DNA from: Candidatus Acetatifactor stercoripullorum
GTDB taxonomy: Bacteria; Bacillota; Clostridia; Lachnospirales; Lachnospiraceae
NCBI GenBank assembly: GCA_019114005.1
Contig: DXGH01000006.1
Coordinates: 1 to 57,793 of the forward strand
Direction: 5' to 3'
DNA: 57,793 bases
Part shown: positions 16,922 through 24,680 of the stretch, piece by piece
How the letters are laid out: each line of letters begins with the position of its first letter
How positions within the stretch are numbered: the stretch's first letter is position 1
Translations under genes and position numbers: made by a program
The notes under the pieces: model-generated
What the model was told of the DNA's origin: nothing
The model's input: the letters and a program-made list of their open reading frames with translations, nothing else
Databases searched by the model: none

Positions 16922-17848
16922 ATGACGGTTGGCAAAATGTCAGGTAAAAAACAGTATACCAAACGAAGCAGGATACTGGTAATGCGCGAAACCAGAGCGG
17001 CTTACCTGTTTCTTCTGCCTGCACTGATATTTTTTGTGGGCTTTATCATTGTTCCCATGATAATGTGCCTTGTAACCAGCTTTTTTAATTATACCATGAC
17101 AGACTTTACGTTCGTGGGATTTGGGAATTATATTGAAATGTTTCAGGATCCGATTTTTATCAGAGCCTTGAAAAATACCGTATTGATTGTAATTGTAGCG
17201 GTGCCTGTAGTTACCATTTTCTCCCTCTGGGTCAGCGCGGCGATTTATCCTCTGCATGCGGCATCCAGATCCTTTTTCCGCTGTGTGTTTTATCTGCCTG
17301 TGGTTACGGGTACGGTTGCAGTTGCGGTTGTCTGGAAATGGATGTTCAACAAATATACGGGACTTTTTAATTATGTATTGAATGCAGCCGGGGTAATCGA
17401 CGAAAATATCAGCTGGCTGGGGGATGAAAGATTCGCTATCTGGTGTATTATACTTATTCTCTTTACAACATCCATCGGCCAGCCTATTGTACTTTATGTG
17501 GCGGCCCTGGGAAATGTGGACAACTCTATTGTTGAGGCGGCCCAGGTGGACGGCGCCACCAATTTCCAGACTTTCTGGAGAATTAAATGGCCTTCTATTA
17601 TGCCTACCACCCTTTATATCTTGGTGATCACTACCATAAATTCCTTTCAGTGCTACGCACTGATACAGCTTTTAACCTCAGGAGGACCGAATCATTCCAC
17701 AGATACCATTATGTATTACATTTATTATGAAGCATTCAAGCTTTACCGGTACGGCTATGGAAATGCGATGGGGGTATTTCTGGCTATTGTCATCGCTGTG
17801 TTTTCCGCAATTCAATTTAAGGTGACCAAGGCCGGAAGTGTGGATTAG
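16922..17848 (+). CDS. Sugar ABC transporter permease (MalF type)
   Basis: A 308-residue inner-membrane permease with six predicted membrane segments, the first at AAYLFLLPALIFFVGFIIVPM. The cytoplasmic EAA loop reads EAAQVDGATNFQTFWRIKWP, the contact point for an ATPase. No ATP-binding gene is present in the operon, as is usual for CUT1-type systems that share one MsmK-like ATPase. It pairs with the next permease to import sialic acid or a sialoside, by context. GGGGGTAATACTC precedes the ATG, with somewhat distant spacing. Confidence 0.92.
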   Translation: MTVGKMSGKKQYTKRSRILVMRETRAAYLFLLPALIFFVGFIIVPMIMCLVTSFFNYTMTDFTFVGFGNYIEMFQDPIFIRALKNTVLIVIVAVPVVTIFSLWVSAAIYPLHAASRSFFRCVFYLPVVTGTVAVAVVWKWMFNKYTGLFNYVLNAAGVIDENISWLGDERFAIWCIILILFTTSIGQPIVLYVAALGNVDNSIVEAAQVDGATNFQTFWRIKWPSIMPTTLYILVITTINSFQCYALIQLLTSGGPNHSTDTIMYYIYYEAFKLYRYGYGNAMGVFLAIVIAVFSAIQFKVTKAGSVD

Positions 17849-17862
17849 GAGGGAGAGGAATT

Positions 17863-18705
17863 ATGGAAAAAACAAAAAAGAAAGCAGGAAAACTGTCGAT
17901 TTATAAGGTGGTTACTGTTATAATATTAGTGGTTTTGGCATTTTTGTTTATTTTTCCAGTTTATTGGATTGTAACAGGATCCTTTAAGGATGCTATGACG
18001 ATTAATGCCGCAAAGCCCCAGTGGTTTCCCCTGAACCCCACGATGATAAATTATGAGAAGCTGTTTGGGAATCCGGCGCTGCGCTGGCTCTTTAACAGTG
18101 TGGCTATAGCGGTGATTGCCATGGGACTTACCTGTCTGACCGCTTCTATGGCGGGATATGCGCTTGCAAAGAAGCGCTTTGTGGGTCAGACGATTTTATT
18201 CAGTATTTTTATTTGTGCCATGGCGCTTCCCAAGCAGGTGGTTCTGGTACCGCTTTTAAAGGAGATGTCTTTCTTGAATCTCCATGACACCATCTGGGCA
18301 GTCATCCTTCCCACGGTGGGCTGGCCCTTTGGAATCTTTTTGATGAAGCAGTTTTCTGAAACCATTCCCACGGAAATGCTGGAGGCAGTGAGGATTGACG
18401 GAGCGGGAGAGGTACAGACCTTTTTGACCATCGTGCTTCCCATTGTAAAGCCCGGCATCGGGGCTCTTGCCATTTTTACCTTTATCAGCACATGGAACGA
18501 CTATTTTTTACAGCTGATTATGCTGAATTCCCAGAGCACTTTGACGATTTCCCTGGGAATTGCCAAGCTGCAGGCGGAAATGTCTAATGATTTCGGATTG
18601 ATTATGGCGGGCGCAGCATTGGGAGCAATTCCTATTATTGCAATCTTTCTAATGTTCCAGAAATACTTTACCCAGGGAATCACCATGGGGGCAGTGAAGG
18701 GATAA
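17863..18705 (+). CDS. Sugar ABC transporter permease (MalG type)
   Basis: A 280-residue second permease of the importer, with six predicted membrane helices. The EAA loop is EAVRIDGAGEVQTFLTIVLP, and the C-terminal FQKYFTQGITMGAVKG tail is typical of MalG-type CUT1 permeases. AGGAGGGAGAGG provides a strong ribosome-binding site 15 bases after the previous stop. It makes a heterodimer with the upstream permease, and the ATPase must come from elsewhere in the genome. Confidence 0.93.
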   Translation: MEKTKKKAGKLSIYKVVTVIILVVLAFLFIFPVYWIVTGSFKDAMTINAAKPQWFPLNPTMINYEKLFGNPALRWLFNSVAIAVIAMGLTCLTASMAGYALAKKRFVGQTILFSIFICAMALPKQVVLVPLLKEMSFLNLHDTIWAVILPTVGWPFGIFLMKQFSETIPTEMLEAVRIDGAGEVQTFLTIVLPIVKPGIGALAIFTFISTWNDYFLQLIMLNSQSTLTISLGIAKLQAEMSNDFGLIMAGAALGAIPIIAIFLMFQKYFTQGITMGAVKG

Positions 18706-18732
18706 GAACAGCGGCAGGTAAGAGAAGAAACA

Positions 18733-18767
18733 GAACCGACGCGGGTTCACTATGCCCCTTTAGGCAT
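18733..18767 (+). promoter_or_regulatory. Tandem hairpins before the RpiR gene
   Basis: GAACC/GGTTC (18733-18748) and ATGCC/GGCAT (18752-18767), each with a 6-base loop, sit in the 87-bp gap before the regulator. The Shine-Dalgarno TAAGGAGG follows 13 bases later. No U-run follows, so termination is unlikely; mRNA processing or translational tuning is possible. Confidence 0.35.
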
Positions 18768-18792
18768 TAGGGACAGGACTTAAGGAGGATAT

Positions 18793-19653
18793 ATGCAGGC
18801 TACAGGTTTATTGCTGGACATTCAAATTTTATATAATAAGTTTACGAAAACGGAGAAAAAGATCGCCGATTATGTACTGAAGAACACAAATCAAGTGCTT
18901 TTTATGTCCATTACGGAGCTTGCAGATGCCTGTCAGGCGGCGGAGGCCACTGTTTTTCGATTCTGCCGGTCCCTGGGAGCCAAAGGGTATCAGGAGTTTA
19001 AGATGAAACTTTCCCTGTGCCTTGCGGCGGAGGATACAGAGCAGTCCGAGGCGCAAAAGAGTGCACAGGCAGAAACACCTTCCCTGCAGAGCGAGATGAG
19101 CCGTATTTTAGAGAGCCACATCAGTGCACTTCGGGAAACCCATTCTCTCTTAGATCAAAATAATGTGGATAAAATTCTGGAGATGATGGAAAAGGCCAAG
19201 CGTATTTACTTCTTTGGAATCGGGGACAGTCTGCTCACAGCCATGGAAGCCCGCAATAAGTTTCTGCGCATTATGGATAAGGTCAGTTGTGTGGATGACC
19301 CGCATATGCAGGCCATGACCGCGTCCATGGCGACTCCGGATGATTTATACTTTATTATTTCCTTTTCCGGAGCCACAAAGGATACGGTTTATGTGGCAGA
19401 CATTTTGAAGGAGGTAGGGGCAAAAATGGTGGCAATTACCAGATTTGCCAAGTCTCCCCTTACCACCTATGCAGATGGCGTGCTGCTGTGCGGCTGCAAT
19501 GAGGGACCCCTGGAGGGAGGCTCCATGGGGGCGAAGCTGAGCCAGCTTTACATTATTGATATATTGTTTTGCGAATATTATAGAAGGAATTATGCCGTTT
19601 CCGCAGAAAACAACCGAAGAACCTCCAAGGCGGTTGTTGAAAAACTATATTGA
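18793..19653 (+). CDS. MurR/RpiR-family regulator of sialic acid genes
   Basis: A 286-residue regulator. Residues 1-77 form the RpiR helix-turn-helix (FTKTEKKIADYVLKN, MSITELADACQAAEATVFRF). The C-terminal half is a SIS sugar-phosphate-binding domain (KRIYFFGIGDSL, YFIISFSGATKDTVYVADIL). NanR proteins of Gram-positive bacteria are of this class and respond to N-acetylmannosamine-6-phosphate. The gene sits inside the operon it would control, between transporter and catabolic genes. TAAGGAGGATAT precedes the ATG. Confidence 0.92.
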   Translation: MQATGLLLDIQILYNKFTKTEKKIADYVLKNTNQVLFMSITELADACQAAEATVFRFCRSLGAKGYQEFKMKLSLCLAAEDTEQSEAQKSAQAETPSLQSEMSRILESHISALRETHSLLDQNNVDKILEMMEKAKRIYFFGIGDSLLTAMEARNKFLRIMDKVSCVDDPHMQAMTASMATPDDLYFIISFSGATKDTVYVADILKEVGAKMVAITRFAKSPLTTYADGVLLCGCNEGPLEGGSMGAKLSQLYIIDILFCEYYRRNYAVSAENNRRTSKAVVEKLY

Positions 19654-19677
19654 TTGTGGTCTTTAGAAGGGAACGGG

Positions 19678-19730
19678 CAAGTTTGTGTCCGCGCTGCCGC
19701 CACAGACTTGAAGTGTCCAAAAGGCAGTGC
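19678..19730 (+). ncRNA. Putative structured RNA element, copy 1, before nanA
   Basis: CAAGTTTGTG (19678-19687) pairs with CACAGACTTG (19701-19710) around a 13-base loop. Loop bases GCGCTGCC (19691-19698) can pair with GGCAGTGC (19723-19730), giving an H-type pseudoknot. Its 3' arm ends 6 bases before the GAGGAG ribosome-binding site of nanA. A second copy with compensating base changes lies at 39803-39856. Position and pairing suggest translational control; the ligand, protein or class is unknown. A dispersed intergenic repeat is the alternative. Confidence 0.55.
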
Positions 19731-19746
19731 AGAAGTGAGGAGAGAC

Positions 19747-20667
19747 ATGAGGAATTTAGAAAAATATAAAGGGGTCATTCCCGCATTTTATGCTTGCTAC
19801 GACGAGGAGGGAGATATCAGTCCCCAGCGCGTAAGGGCGCTTACACGTTACTTTGTGGATAAGGGAGTAAAAGGGGTCTATGTCAACGGCTCTTCAGGGG
19901 AATGTATTTATCAGAGTGTTGCGGACCGCAGAAAGGTGCTTGAAAATGTCATGGAGGAGGCGGCGGGAAGGCTGACGGTGATCGCCCATGTGGCCTGCAA
20001 TAACACCAGAGACAGCCAGGAGCTGGCAGCCCATGCACAGAGCCTGGGGGTGGACGCCATCGCTTCCATACCGCCCATTTATTTTCATCTTCCGGAATAT
20101 GCCATTGCAGAATACTGGAACGATATCAGCCAGGCAGCGCCCCAGACGGATTTTATTATCTACAATATTCCCCAGCTTGCCGGCGTTGCGCTGACACAGA
20201 GCCTGCTTAAGGAAATGATGAAAAATCCCAATGTGATCGGAGTGAAGAATTCCTCTATGCCGGTGCAGGATATTCAGATTTTCAAGCAGCTGGCAGGAGA
20301 GGACTATATTATTTTCAACGGGCCGGACGAACAGTTTATCAGCGGACGGGTCATTGGGGCACAGGGCGGCATTGGAGGAACCTATGGCGCAATGCCGGAG
20401 CTGTTTTTGGAGCTTGACAGATTGGTAAAGGCTGGAAGCATGGACGAGGCCTGCCGCCTCCAGCATACGGTGAATGCCATTATCTATAAGCTGTGCTCCG
20501 GACGGGCCAATATGTATGCGGTGATCAAGGAGGTTCTGCGCATCAATGAGGGATTGGATATCGGCGGTGTCAGAAAGCCTCTCACAGGGTTGAACAAAGA
20601 AGATATTGCTGTTGCTGCAGAGGCGGCGGAAATGATCCGGGCAGCAAGGTCAGCCTGGAATGTCTGA
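19747..20667 (+). CDS. nanA: N-acetylneuraminate lyase
   Basis: A 306-residue class I aldolase of the DHDPS/NAL barrel family, splitting N-acetylneuraminate into ManNAc and pyruvate. The carboxylate-binding motif GSSGE is at residues 48-52. The catalytic pair Tyr139 (IIYNIPQ) and Schiff-base Lys167 (GVKNSS) lies almost exactly where it does in the E. coli enzyme. The frame is open back to 19654, but that would translate the pseudoknot element, and ATG 19747 has GAGGAG (19737-19742). It is followed by nanE and the ROK kinase gene. Confidence 0.95.
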   Translation: MRNLEKYKGVIPAFYACYDEEGDISPQRVRALTRYFVDKGVKGVYVNGSSGECIYQSVADRRKVLENVMEEAAGRLTVIAHVACNNTRDSQELAAHAQSLGVDAIASIPPIYFHLPEYAIAEYWNDISQAAPQTDFIIYNIPQLAGVALTQSLLKEMMKNPNVIGVKNSSMPVQDIQIFKQLAGEDYIIFNGPDEQFISGRVIGAQGGIGGTYGAMPELFLELDRLVKAGSMDEACRLQHTVNAIIYKLCSGRANMYAVIKEVLRINEGLDIGGVRKPLTGLNKEDIAVAAEAAEMIRAARSAWNV

Positions 20668-20686
20668 ATAAAGAGGAGGCATAGCA

Positions 20687-21385
20687 ATGGACAAACGAGT
20701 GGAAAGTTTAAGGGGAAAGCTGATAGTTTCCTGTCAGGCTCTGCCCGAGGAACCGCTGCATTCCTCTTATATCATGGGAAGAATGGCGGTTGCGGCGAAG
20801 ATGGGAGGAGCGGCCGGAATCCGTGCCAACACAAAGGAGGACATTCGGCAGATTCAGGAGGAGACAAGGCTTCCCATCATCGGTATTGTAAAGAGGGACT
20901 ACGAAGGCAGCCGGGTTTATATCACGCCCACCATGAAAGAGATCGAAGAGCTTATGGAGGTAAAACCGGAAATCATTGCCATGGATGCAACGGGAGCTCT
21001 GAGACCGGGGGATAAAAGCCTGGAAGTATTTTTCCAGGAGGTGAAGGCAGAGTATCCGGATCAGCTTTTTATGGCAGACTGCTCCACTGTGGAGGAGGCT
21101 GTCTATGCAGATCGGCTGGGGTTTGACTTTATCGGCACTACAATGGTGGGATACACGCCTCAGAGCGCAGGACTTAGAATAGAGAATAATGATTTTGAAA
21201 TTATAAGAAGCATTCTTGCACAGGTGAAGCATCCGGTGATTGCGGAGGGCAATATCAACACCCCCCAAAAGGCAAGACGGGTGATTGACCTTGGCTGCTA
21301 CAGCGTGGTGGTGGGCTCCATTATCACGAGGCCGCAGCTGATTACAAAATCCTTTGCGGATGCCTTGAGGGAAGAAAAGTCATGA
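20687..21385 (+). CDS. nanE: N-acetylmannosamine-6-phosphate 2-epimerase
   Basis: A 232-residue TIM-barrel enzyme converting ManNAc-6-P to GlcNAc-6-P. Family signatures are LIVSCQALPEEPLH, GAAGIRAN, IIGIVKRDY, IIAMDATGALRP, FMADCSTVEEA, FIGTTMVGYT and VIAEGNINTP, which contain the catalytic lysine (IVKRD) and glutamate (AEGN). The length is normal. GAGGAGG precedes the start. The stop overlaps the next gene's ATG in an ATGA junction, so epimerase and kinase are translated together. Confidence 0.96.
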   Translation: MDKRVESLRGKLIVSCQALPEEPLHSSYIMGRMAVAAKMGGAAGIRANTKEDIRQIQEETRLPIIGIVKRDYEGSRVYITPTMKEIEELMEVKPEIIAMDATGALRPGDKSLEVFFQEVKAEYPDQLFMADCSTVEEAVYADRLGFDFIGTTMVGYTPQSAGLRIENNDFEIIRSILAQVKHPVIAEGNINTPQKARRVIDLGCYSVVVGSIITRPQLITKSFADALREEKS

Positions 21386-22269
21386 ATATCGCAGTTTTGG
21401 ATATCGGCGGAACAGCTGTCAAATCCGGGCTTTGGACAGGAGAAAGCTTAGAGGAGAAAAGAGAGGAGGCCACCCATGCCAGGGAAGGCGGGGGGCGCCT
21501 GATGGAGCAGGCGAAGGAAATTCTGCGCAGTTATCGTGGGTTTGAGGCCATTGGCATCAGCACTGCAGGGCAGGTGGATACAAGGGACGGCAGTATTTTT
21601 TATGCCAATGACAATATTCCGGACTACACGGGGACACAGGTAAAAAAGATTTTGGAAGAAGAATTTCAAGTGCCGGTGGCTGTGGAAAATGATGTGAATG
21701 CCGCTGCGCTTGGAGAGCTTTACTATGGGGCGGCCAAGGGGCTTTCCGATTTCCTGTGCCTGACCTACGGAACAGGAGTGGGCGGAGCCATTGTGATAAA
21801 CGGCGGAATTTATTATGGCAGCAGCTTTTTTGCAGGCAGCTTCGGCGGCATAGTGGTGCATCCTGAGGATATGGGACAGGGAGAATTTGACGGCTGTTAT
21901 GAGAAATATGCCTCCACCACAGCGCTGGTGCGGATGGCGAAGTCTGTGGATGCCTCCCTGGACAATGGGAAGAAGATTTTTGCCGCCATGAATCGCCCGC
22001 AGATCAAAGAAATCGTGGACCGATGGATTGACGAGGTTACCTATGGCCTGGTCAGCCTGGTCCATATATTTAATCCCAGTGATTTGGTTTTGGGGGGCGG
22101 CGTCATGGCCCAGCAGTATGTGGCGGAGGAAATAAGAAAGCGTCTTCCCGGCCGGATTTCTCCGGGGACGGCAGGCGTGCGCATCAGACAGGCGGCTCTG
22201 GGAAACCAGGCGGGTCTGATGGGAGCGGTGCATCTGGCGCAGGAAGCAGTAAGAAACAGTGGGAAATGA
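21382..22269 (+). CDS. nanK: ROK-family N-acetylmannosamine kinase
   Basis: A 295-residue ROK sugar kinase expected to phosphorylate ManNAc at C6 before NanE acts. The N-terminal phosphate loop is LDIGGTAVKSG, the catalytic Asp lies in VENDVNAAALGE, and TYGTGVGGAIVINGGIYYG is the second glycine-rich segment. The ROK zinc motif (CXCGXXGCXE) is reduced to GQGEFDGCYEKYAS, and the usual EIGH histidine segment reads SFGGIVVH. The zinc site therefore looks lost, a feature of some NanK subgroups. The assignment to ManNAc rests on the operon. It ends 17 bases from the convergent pectinesterase gene with no clear terminator. Confidence 0.9.
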   Translation: MNIAVLDIGGTAVKSGLWTGESLEEKREEATHAREGGGRLMEQAKEILRSYRGFEAIGISTAGQVDTRDGSIFYANDNIPDYTGTQVKKILEEEFQVPVAVENDVNAAALGELYYGAAKGLSDFLCLTYGTGVGGAIVINGGIYYGSSFFAGSFGGIVVHPEDMGQGEFDGCYEKYASTTALVRMAKSVDASLDNGKKIFAAMNRPQIKEIVDRWIDEVTYGLVSLVHIFNPSDLVLGGGVMAQQYVAEEIRKRLPGRISPGTAGVRIRQAALGNQAGLMGAVHLAQEAVRNSGK

Positions 22270-22286
22270 ATCAACATGTTTCAAGC

Positions 22287-23366
22287 TTAGGGTCTCCAGC
22301 CCTGCAGAACCCTGTCCAGGGTATATTCCGCAGCTTCCTCTTTTGTCAGCTGATGGGAGAAATCGGCTCTGGTGTCCGGGTTTGCTCCGGGGCCGTAAGA
22401 ATCATATTCTCCGTAGTAAAAATGACCGTGGGGCTTTCCCCAGTCATTCCAGCCCAAAGGATGGATGTGCTCTCCCAGCTCACAGTGAAGGAATACGGTT
22501 TTGGCCCATTCACGCCAAGGCCTGCCCAGGTAGACGCTGCGGGGCGGACAGTCGCTGGTAAGACGACAGTCCTGAAATACATAGCCATAGGGCTGCCCTT
22601 TGGGAGTGCTGGCCGCAGTGACATATCCGTAAATAGTTTCTTCTTTGGGGCTTTCCGGAGGAATGCGGTCTCCGGGCAGCTTGGAAAAGATGGTACAGTT
22701 TTCAAAATAGGCGATGCCGCCGCCGAAGATAAAATCCACGTCTCCCTGAATAAAGCAGCTGCGGTAAAGCTGGCGGCCCAGTACCCGGGGCCGGTGCTCT
22801 CCGGGGCCGGTAAAGCCGCCGGGCTTTGCCTCTTTTAGGGGAAGCGGGGCGGTAAACAGTGTGTCCTGGCTTCCAAGAAGCCTGCAGTCCTCCAGATAAA
22901 GCCTGTCACCCTCTGCGTAGAGAGCCAGTGCCTGGCCTGCCGTATGACCGAATCCGGCGTCATTTTGAAAGGTGAGATGCCTGGCAGTGAAGTCGTTGGC
23001 GTCAATGCGGAAGGAGGCGGTGCGGAAGGTGCCCCGTCTGCTGTTGTCCTCCATCACATCAAAAGCGCCGTCGCCGTATACCAGAATGGTGTTCTCGCAA
23101 TCCTCCCCAAGAAGGGTCAGACGGTTTCGGGTGACGGTGAGCTTCTCCCGGTAAATGCCTTTTCCAATATGAATAAAGGCAGGCGTTTCCTCCGAAAAGG
23201 GGGCGGGGAAGGTGCGCTGGGTGTCCGGCAGCGTCTTATTTTTGGCGTCCTGCCCGGACACTGCGGCGAGAGCCTCCCCCACGGTGGGAAAATTCGGGGA
23301 AAACCCCGGCATATTTACATACACATGAATTTCTTCTTTCATAGGAATTTCTTCTTTTTTCTGCAT
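22287..23366 (-). CDS. Pectinesterase (CE8), cytoplasmic type
   Basis: A 359-residue right-handed beta-helix esterase that removes methyl groups from homogalacturonan. CE8 active-site blocks are complete: GQALALY (Gln135), GSQDT (Gln157, Asp158), GDVDFIFG (Asp201) and YLGRPWREWAK (Arg). There is no signal peptide, which fits action on imported oligosaccharides. Three in-frame starts exist; ATG 23366 is chosen because GTGAGGATTGT lies just ahead of it, while the ATGs at 23405 and 23342 lack ribosome-binding sites. It stands apart from the GH28 gene, behind the sialic acid operon. Confidence 0.92.
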   Translation of the reverse strand: MQKKEEIPMKEEIHVYVNMPGFSPNFPTVGEALAAVSGQDAKNKTLPDTQRTFPAPFSEETPAFIHIGKGIYREKLTVTRNRLTLLGEDCENTILVYGDGAFDVMEDNSRRGTFRTASFRIDANDFTARHLTFQNDAGFGHTAGQALALYAEGDRLYLEDCRLLGSQDTLFTAPLPLKEAKPGGFTGPGEHRPRVLGRQLYRSCFIQGDVDFIFGGGIAYFENCTIFSKLPGDRIPPESPKEETIYGYVTAASTPKGQPYGYVFQDCRLTSDCPPRSVYLGRPWREWAKTVFLHCELGEHIHPLGWNDWGKPHGHFYYGEYDSYGPGANPDTRADFSHQLTKEEAAEYTLDRVLQGWRP

Positions 23367-23428
23367 ACAATCCTCACAAATTTGATTTCTGTTTTCGATT
23401 CCCATCAGTTTCTGCCGATATCAGCAGG

Positions 23429-24508
23429 CTACAGAAGGCTTACAATGGACAGATCAGGATGCTCTAACAGGTTTACATACTCTGTGCCGCACTGGACGAT
23501 GGGACGGGAAAGATGGCTTTTGTTGATATAAATAATGGTTCCCTTGCGCCCGTCGCTTAACAGACAGGGGCTTTGTATGTAGGAATTTACCACATTCTCC
23601 ATAAAGGCCAGCAGATAAGCCACCTCATATTTTTGGAAGCCCTCAGCCTCAAACAGTTCAATGACCCGGAAGGGACACAAGGGTCCTCTGTAGACTCTGG
23701 GGGCCGTCATGGCATCATACACGTCCACGATTGCCACAAGCTTGGCGTAGGGGTCGATCTGATCTCCCTTGAGCCCTGTGGGGTAACCGGAGCCGTCGCA
23801 CCGTTCATGGTGCATCAGAGCGGCATTGCAGATATGCTCGTCTGCATTTTGGGAAATCAGAAGCTGACAGCCTAAAGCCGGATGCTGTTGAATGACGGCC
23901 AGCTCCTTGGCAGAAAGCCTGCCCGGCTTTGTGATAATGGCGTGAGGCACCTGAATCTTGCCGATATCATGAAAGAGCCCGCAGGCGGTGGCAAGCTCTA
24001 CCCGCTTGGTATCCCATTTCAGCCACCCTGCTAACAAATTGCAGATCAGGGCTACGTTGATGCTGTGGGAAAAGGTGGAGGAGTCAAAGGCCCGCATATT
24101 CTGTAAAAGATCCAGAATGCCGATGCGGCCCCTGTCAACTCCAAGAACGCGCAGCACTCCCTTTAAAAGCTCGTTTATGTCCAGCTTCAGGCTGCCCTTG
24201 ATTACCCGCTTAATATTTTCCTGCAGAAAGTCCACGCTGATCTCATATTCCCGTTTGAAAACAGGGAAAACAGGGTCTTCCTTGATGCGCTGCAGATAGG
24301 TCTGCTCCTGGGGGGAGACCTCCGAAGAAGAAGCTGAAACAGAGCCTTCTATAAAAATAGTCAGTATGCCGTACAGATCAAGCTTCATGATCAATCTGTC
24401 GTTAAGAATGGTTCCCTTGGAAAGGATCAGCTGGCGGTCATAGGTAAACACATCCTCAGCCACCGTCATCCCGGGAACAAGCTGTATGGTTGAAATTTTC
24501 TTAATCAT
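23429..24508 (-). CDS. HD-GYP domain protein (putative cyclic-di-GMP phosphodiesterase)
   Basis: A 359-residue protein. The N-terminal 120 residues are a partner domain of unknown type (MIKKISTIQLVPGMTVAEDVF). The HD-GYP domain follows, with the metal dyad in FHDIGKIQVP, then HHERCDGSGYP (HHE and GYP motifs) and VAIVDVYDAMTA. All metal ligands appear present, so cyclic-di-GMP hydrolysis is plausible. Compared with the canonical signature, the downstream DALTSxRPYR segment is changed to DAMTAPRVYR. It is probably cytoplasmic, as no membrane segment is seen. It is 62 bases upstream of the pectinesterase gene on the same strand and may share its transcript. Confidence 0.9.
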   Translation of the reverse strand: MIKKISTIQLVPGMTVAEDVFTYDRQLILSKGTILNDRLIMKLDLYGILTIFIEGSVSASSSEVSPQEQTYLQRIKEDPVFPVFKREYEISVDFLQENIKRVIKGSLKLDINELLKGVLRVLGVDRGRIGILDLLQNMRAFDSSTFSHSINVALICNLLAGWLKWDTKRVELATACGLFHDIGKIQVPHAIITKPGRLSAKELAVIQQHPALGCQLLISQNADEHICNAALMHHERCDGSGYPTGLKGDQIDPYAKLVAIVDVYDAMTAPRVYRGPLCPFRVIELFEAEGFQKYEVAYLLAFMENVVNSYIQSPCLLSDGRKGTIIYINKSHLSRPIVQCGTEYVNLLEHPDLSIVSLL

Positions 24509-24592
24509 GACTTGATTATACTTTTTTTCCCTGTGTATGTCAATTTTTACACAATCTTCATAATTTGTTCACGGACGGGAAAGATACAATGC

Positions 24593-24621
24593 TTGAATAT
24601 CCATTGCAAATCTGTTACAAT
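24593..24621 (+). promoter_or_regulatory. Promoter of secA
   Basis: TTGAAT (24593-24598), a 17-bp spacer, TACAAT (24616-24621), 60 bp before the secA start. Confidence 0.7.
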
Positions 24622-24680
24622 ATGGTTTGGATTCTGTAAAAAAGCATATGGAAACAGGAACGGATTGGTAAGGAAACGAT

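Noticed and set aside
22266..23531. Long plus-strand frames opposite the pectinesterase gene
   Set aside because: The minus strand encodes a complete CE8 protein with all active-site motifs. The plus-strand frames have no family features and reflect G+C-rich third positions.
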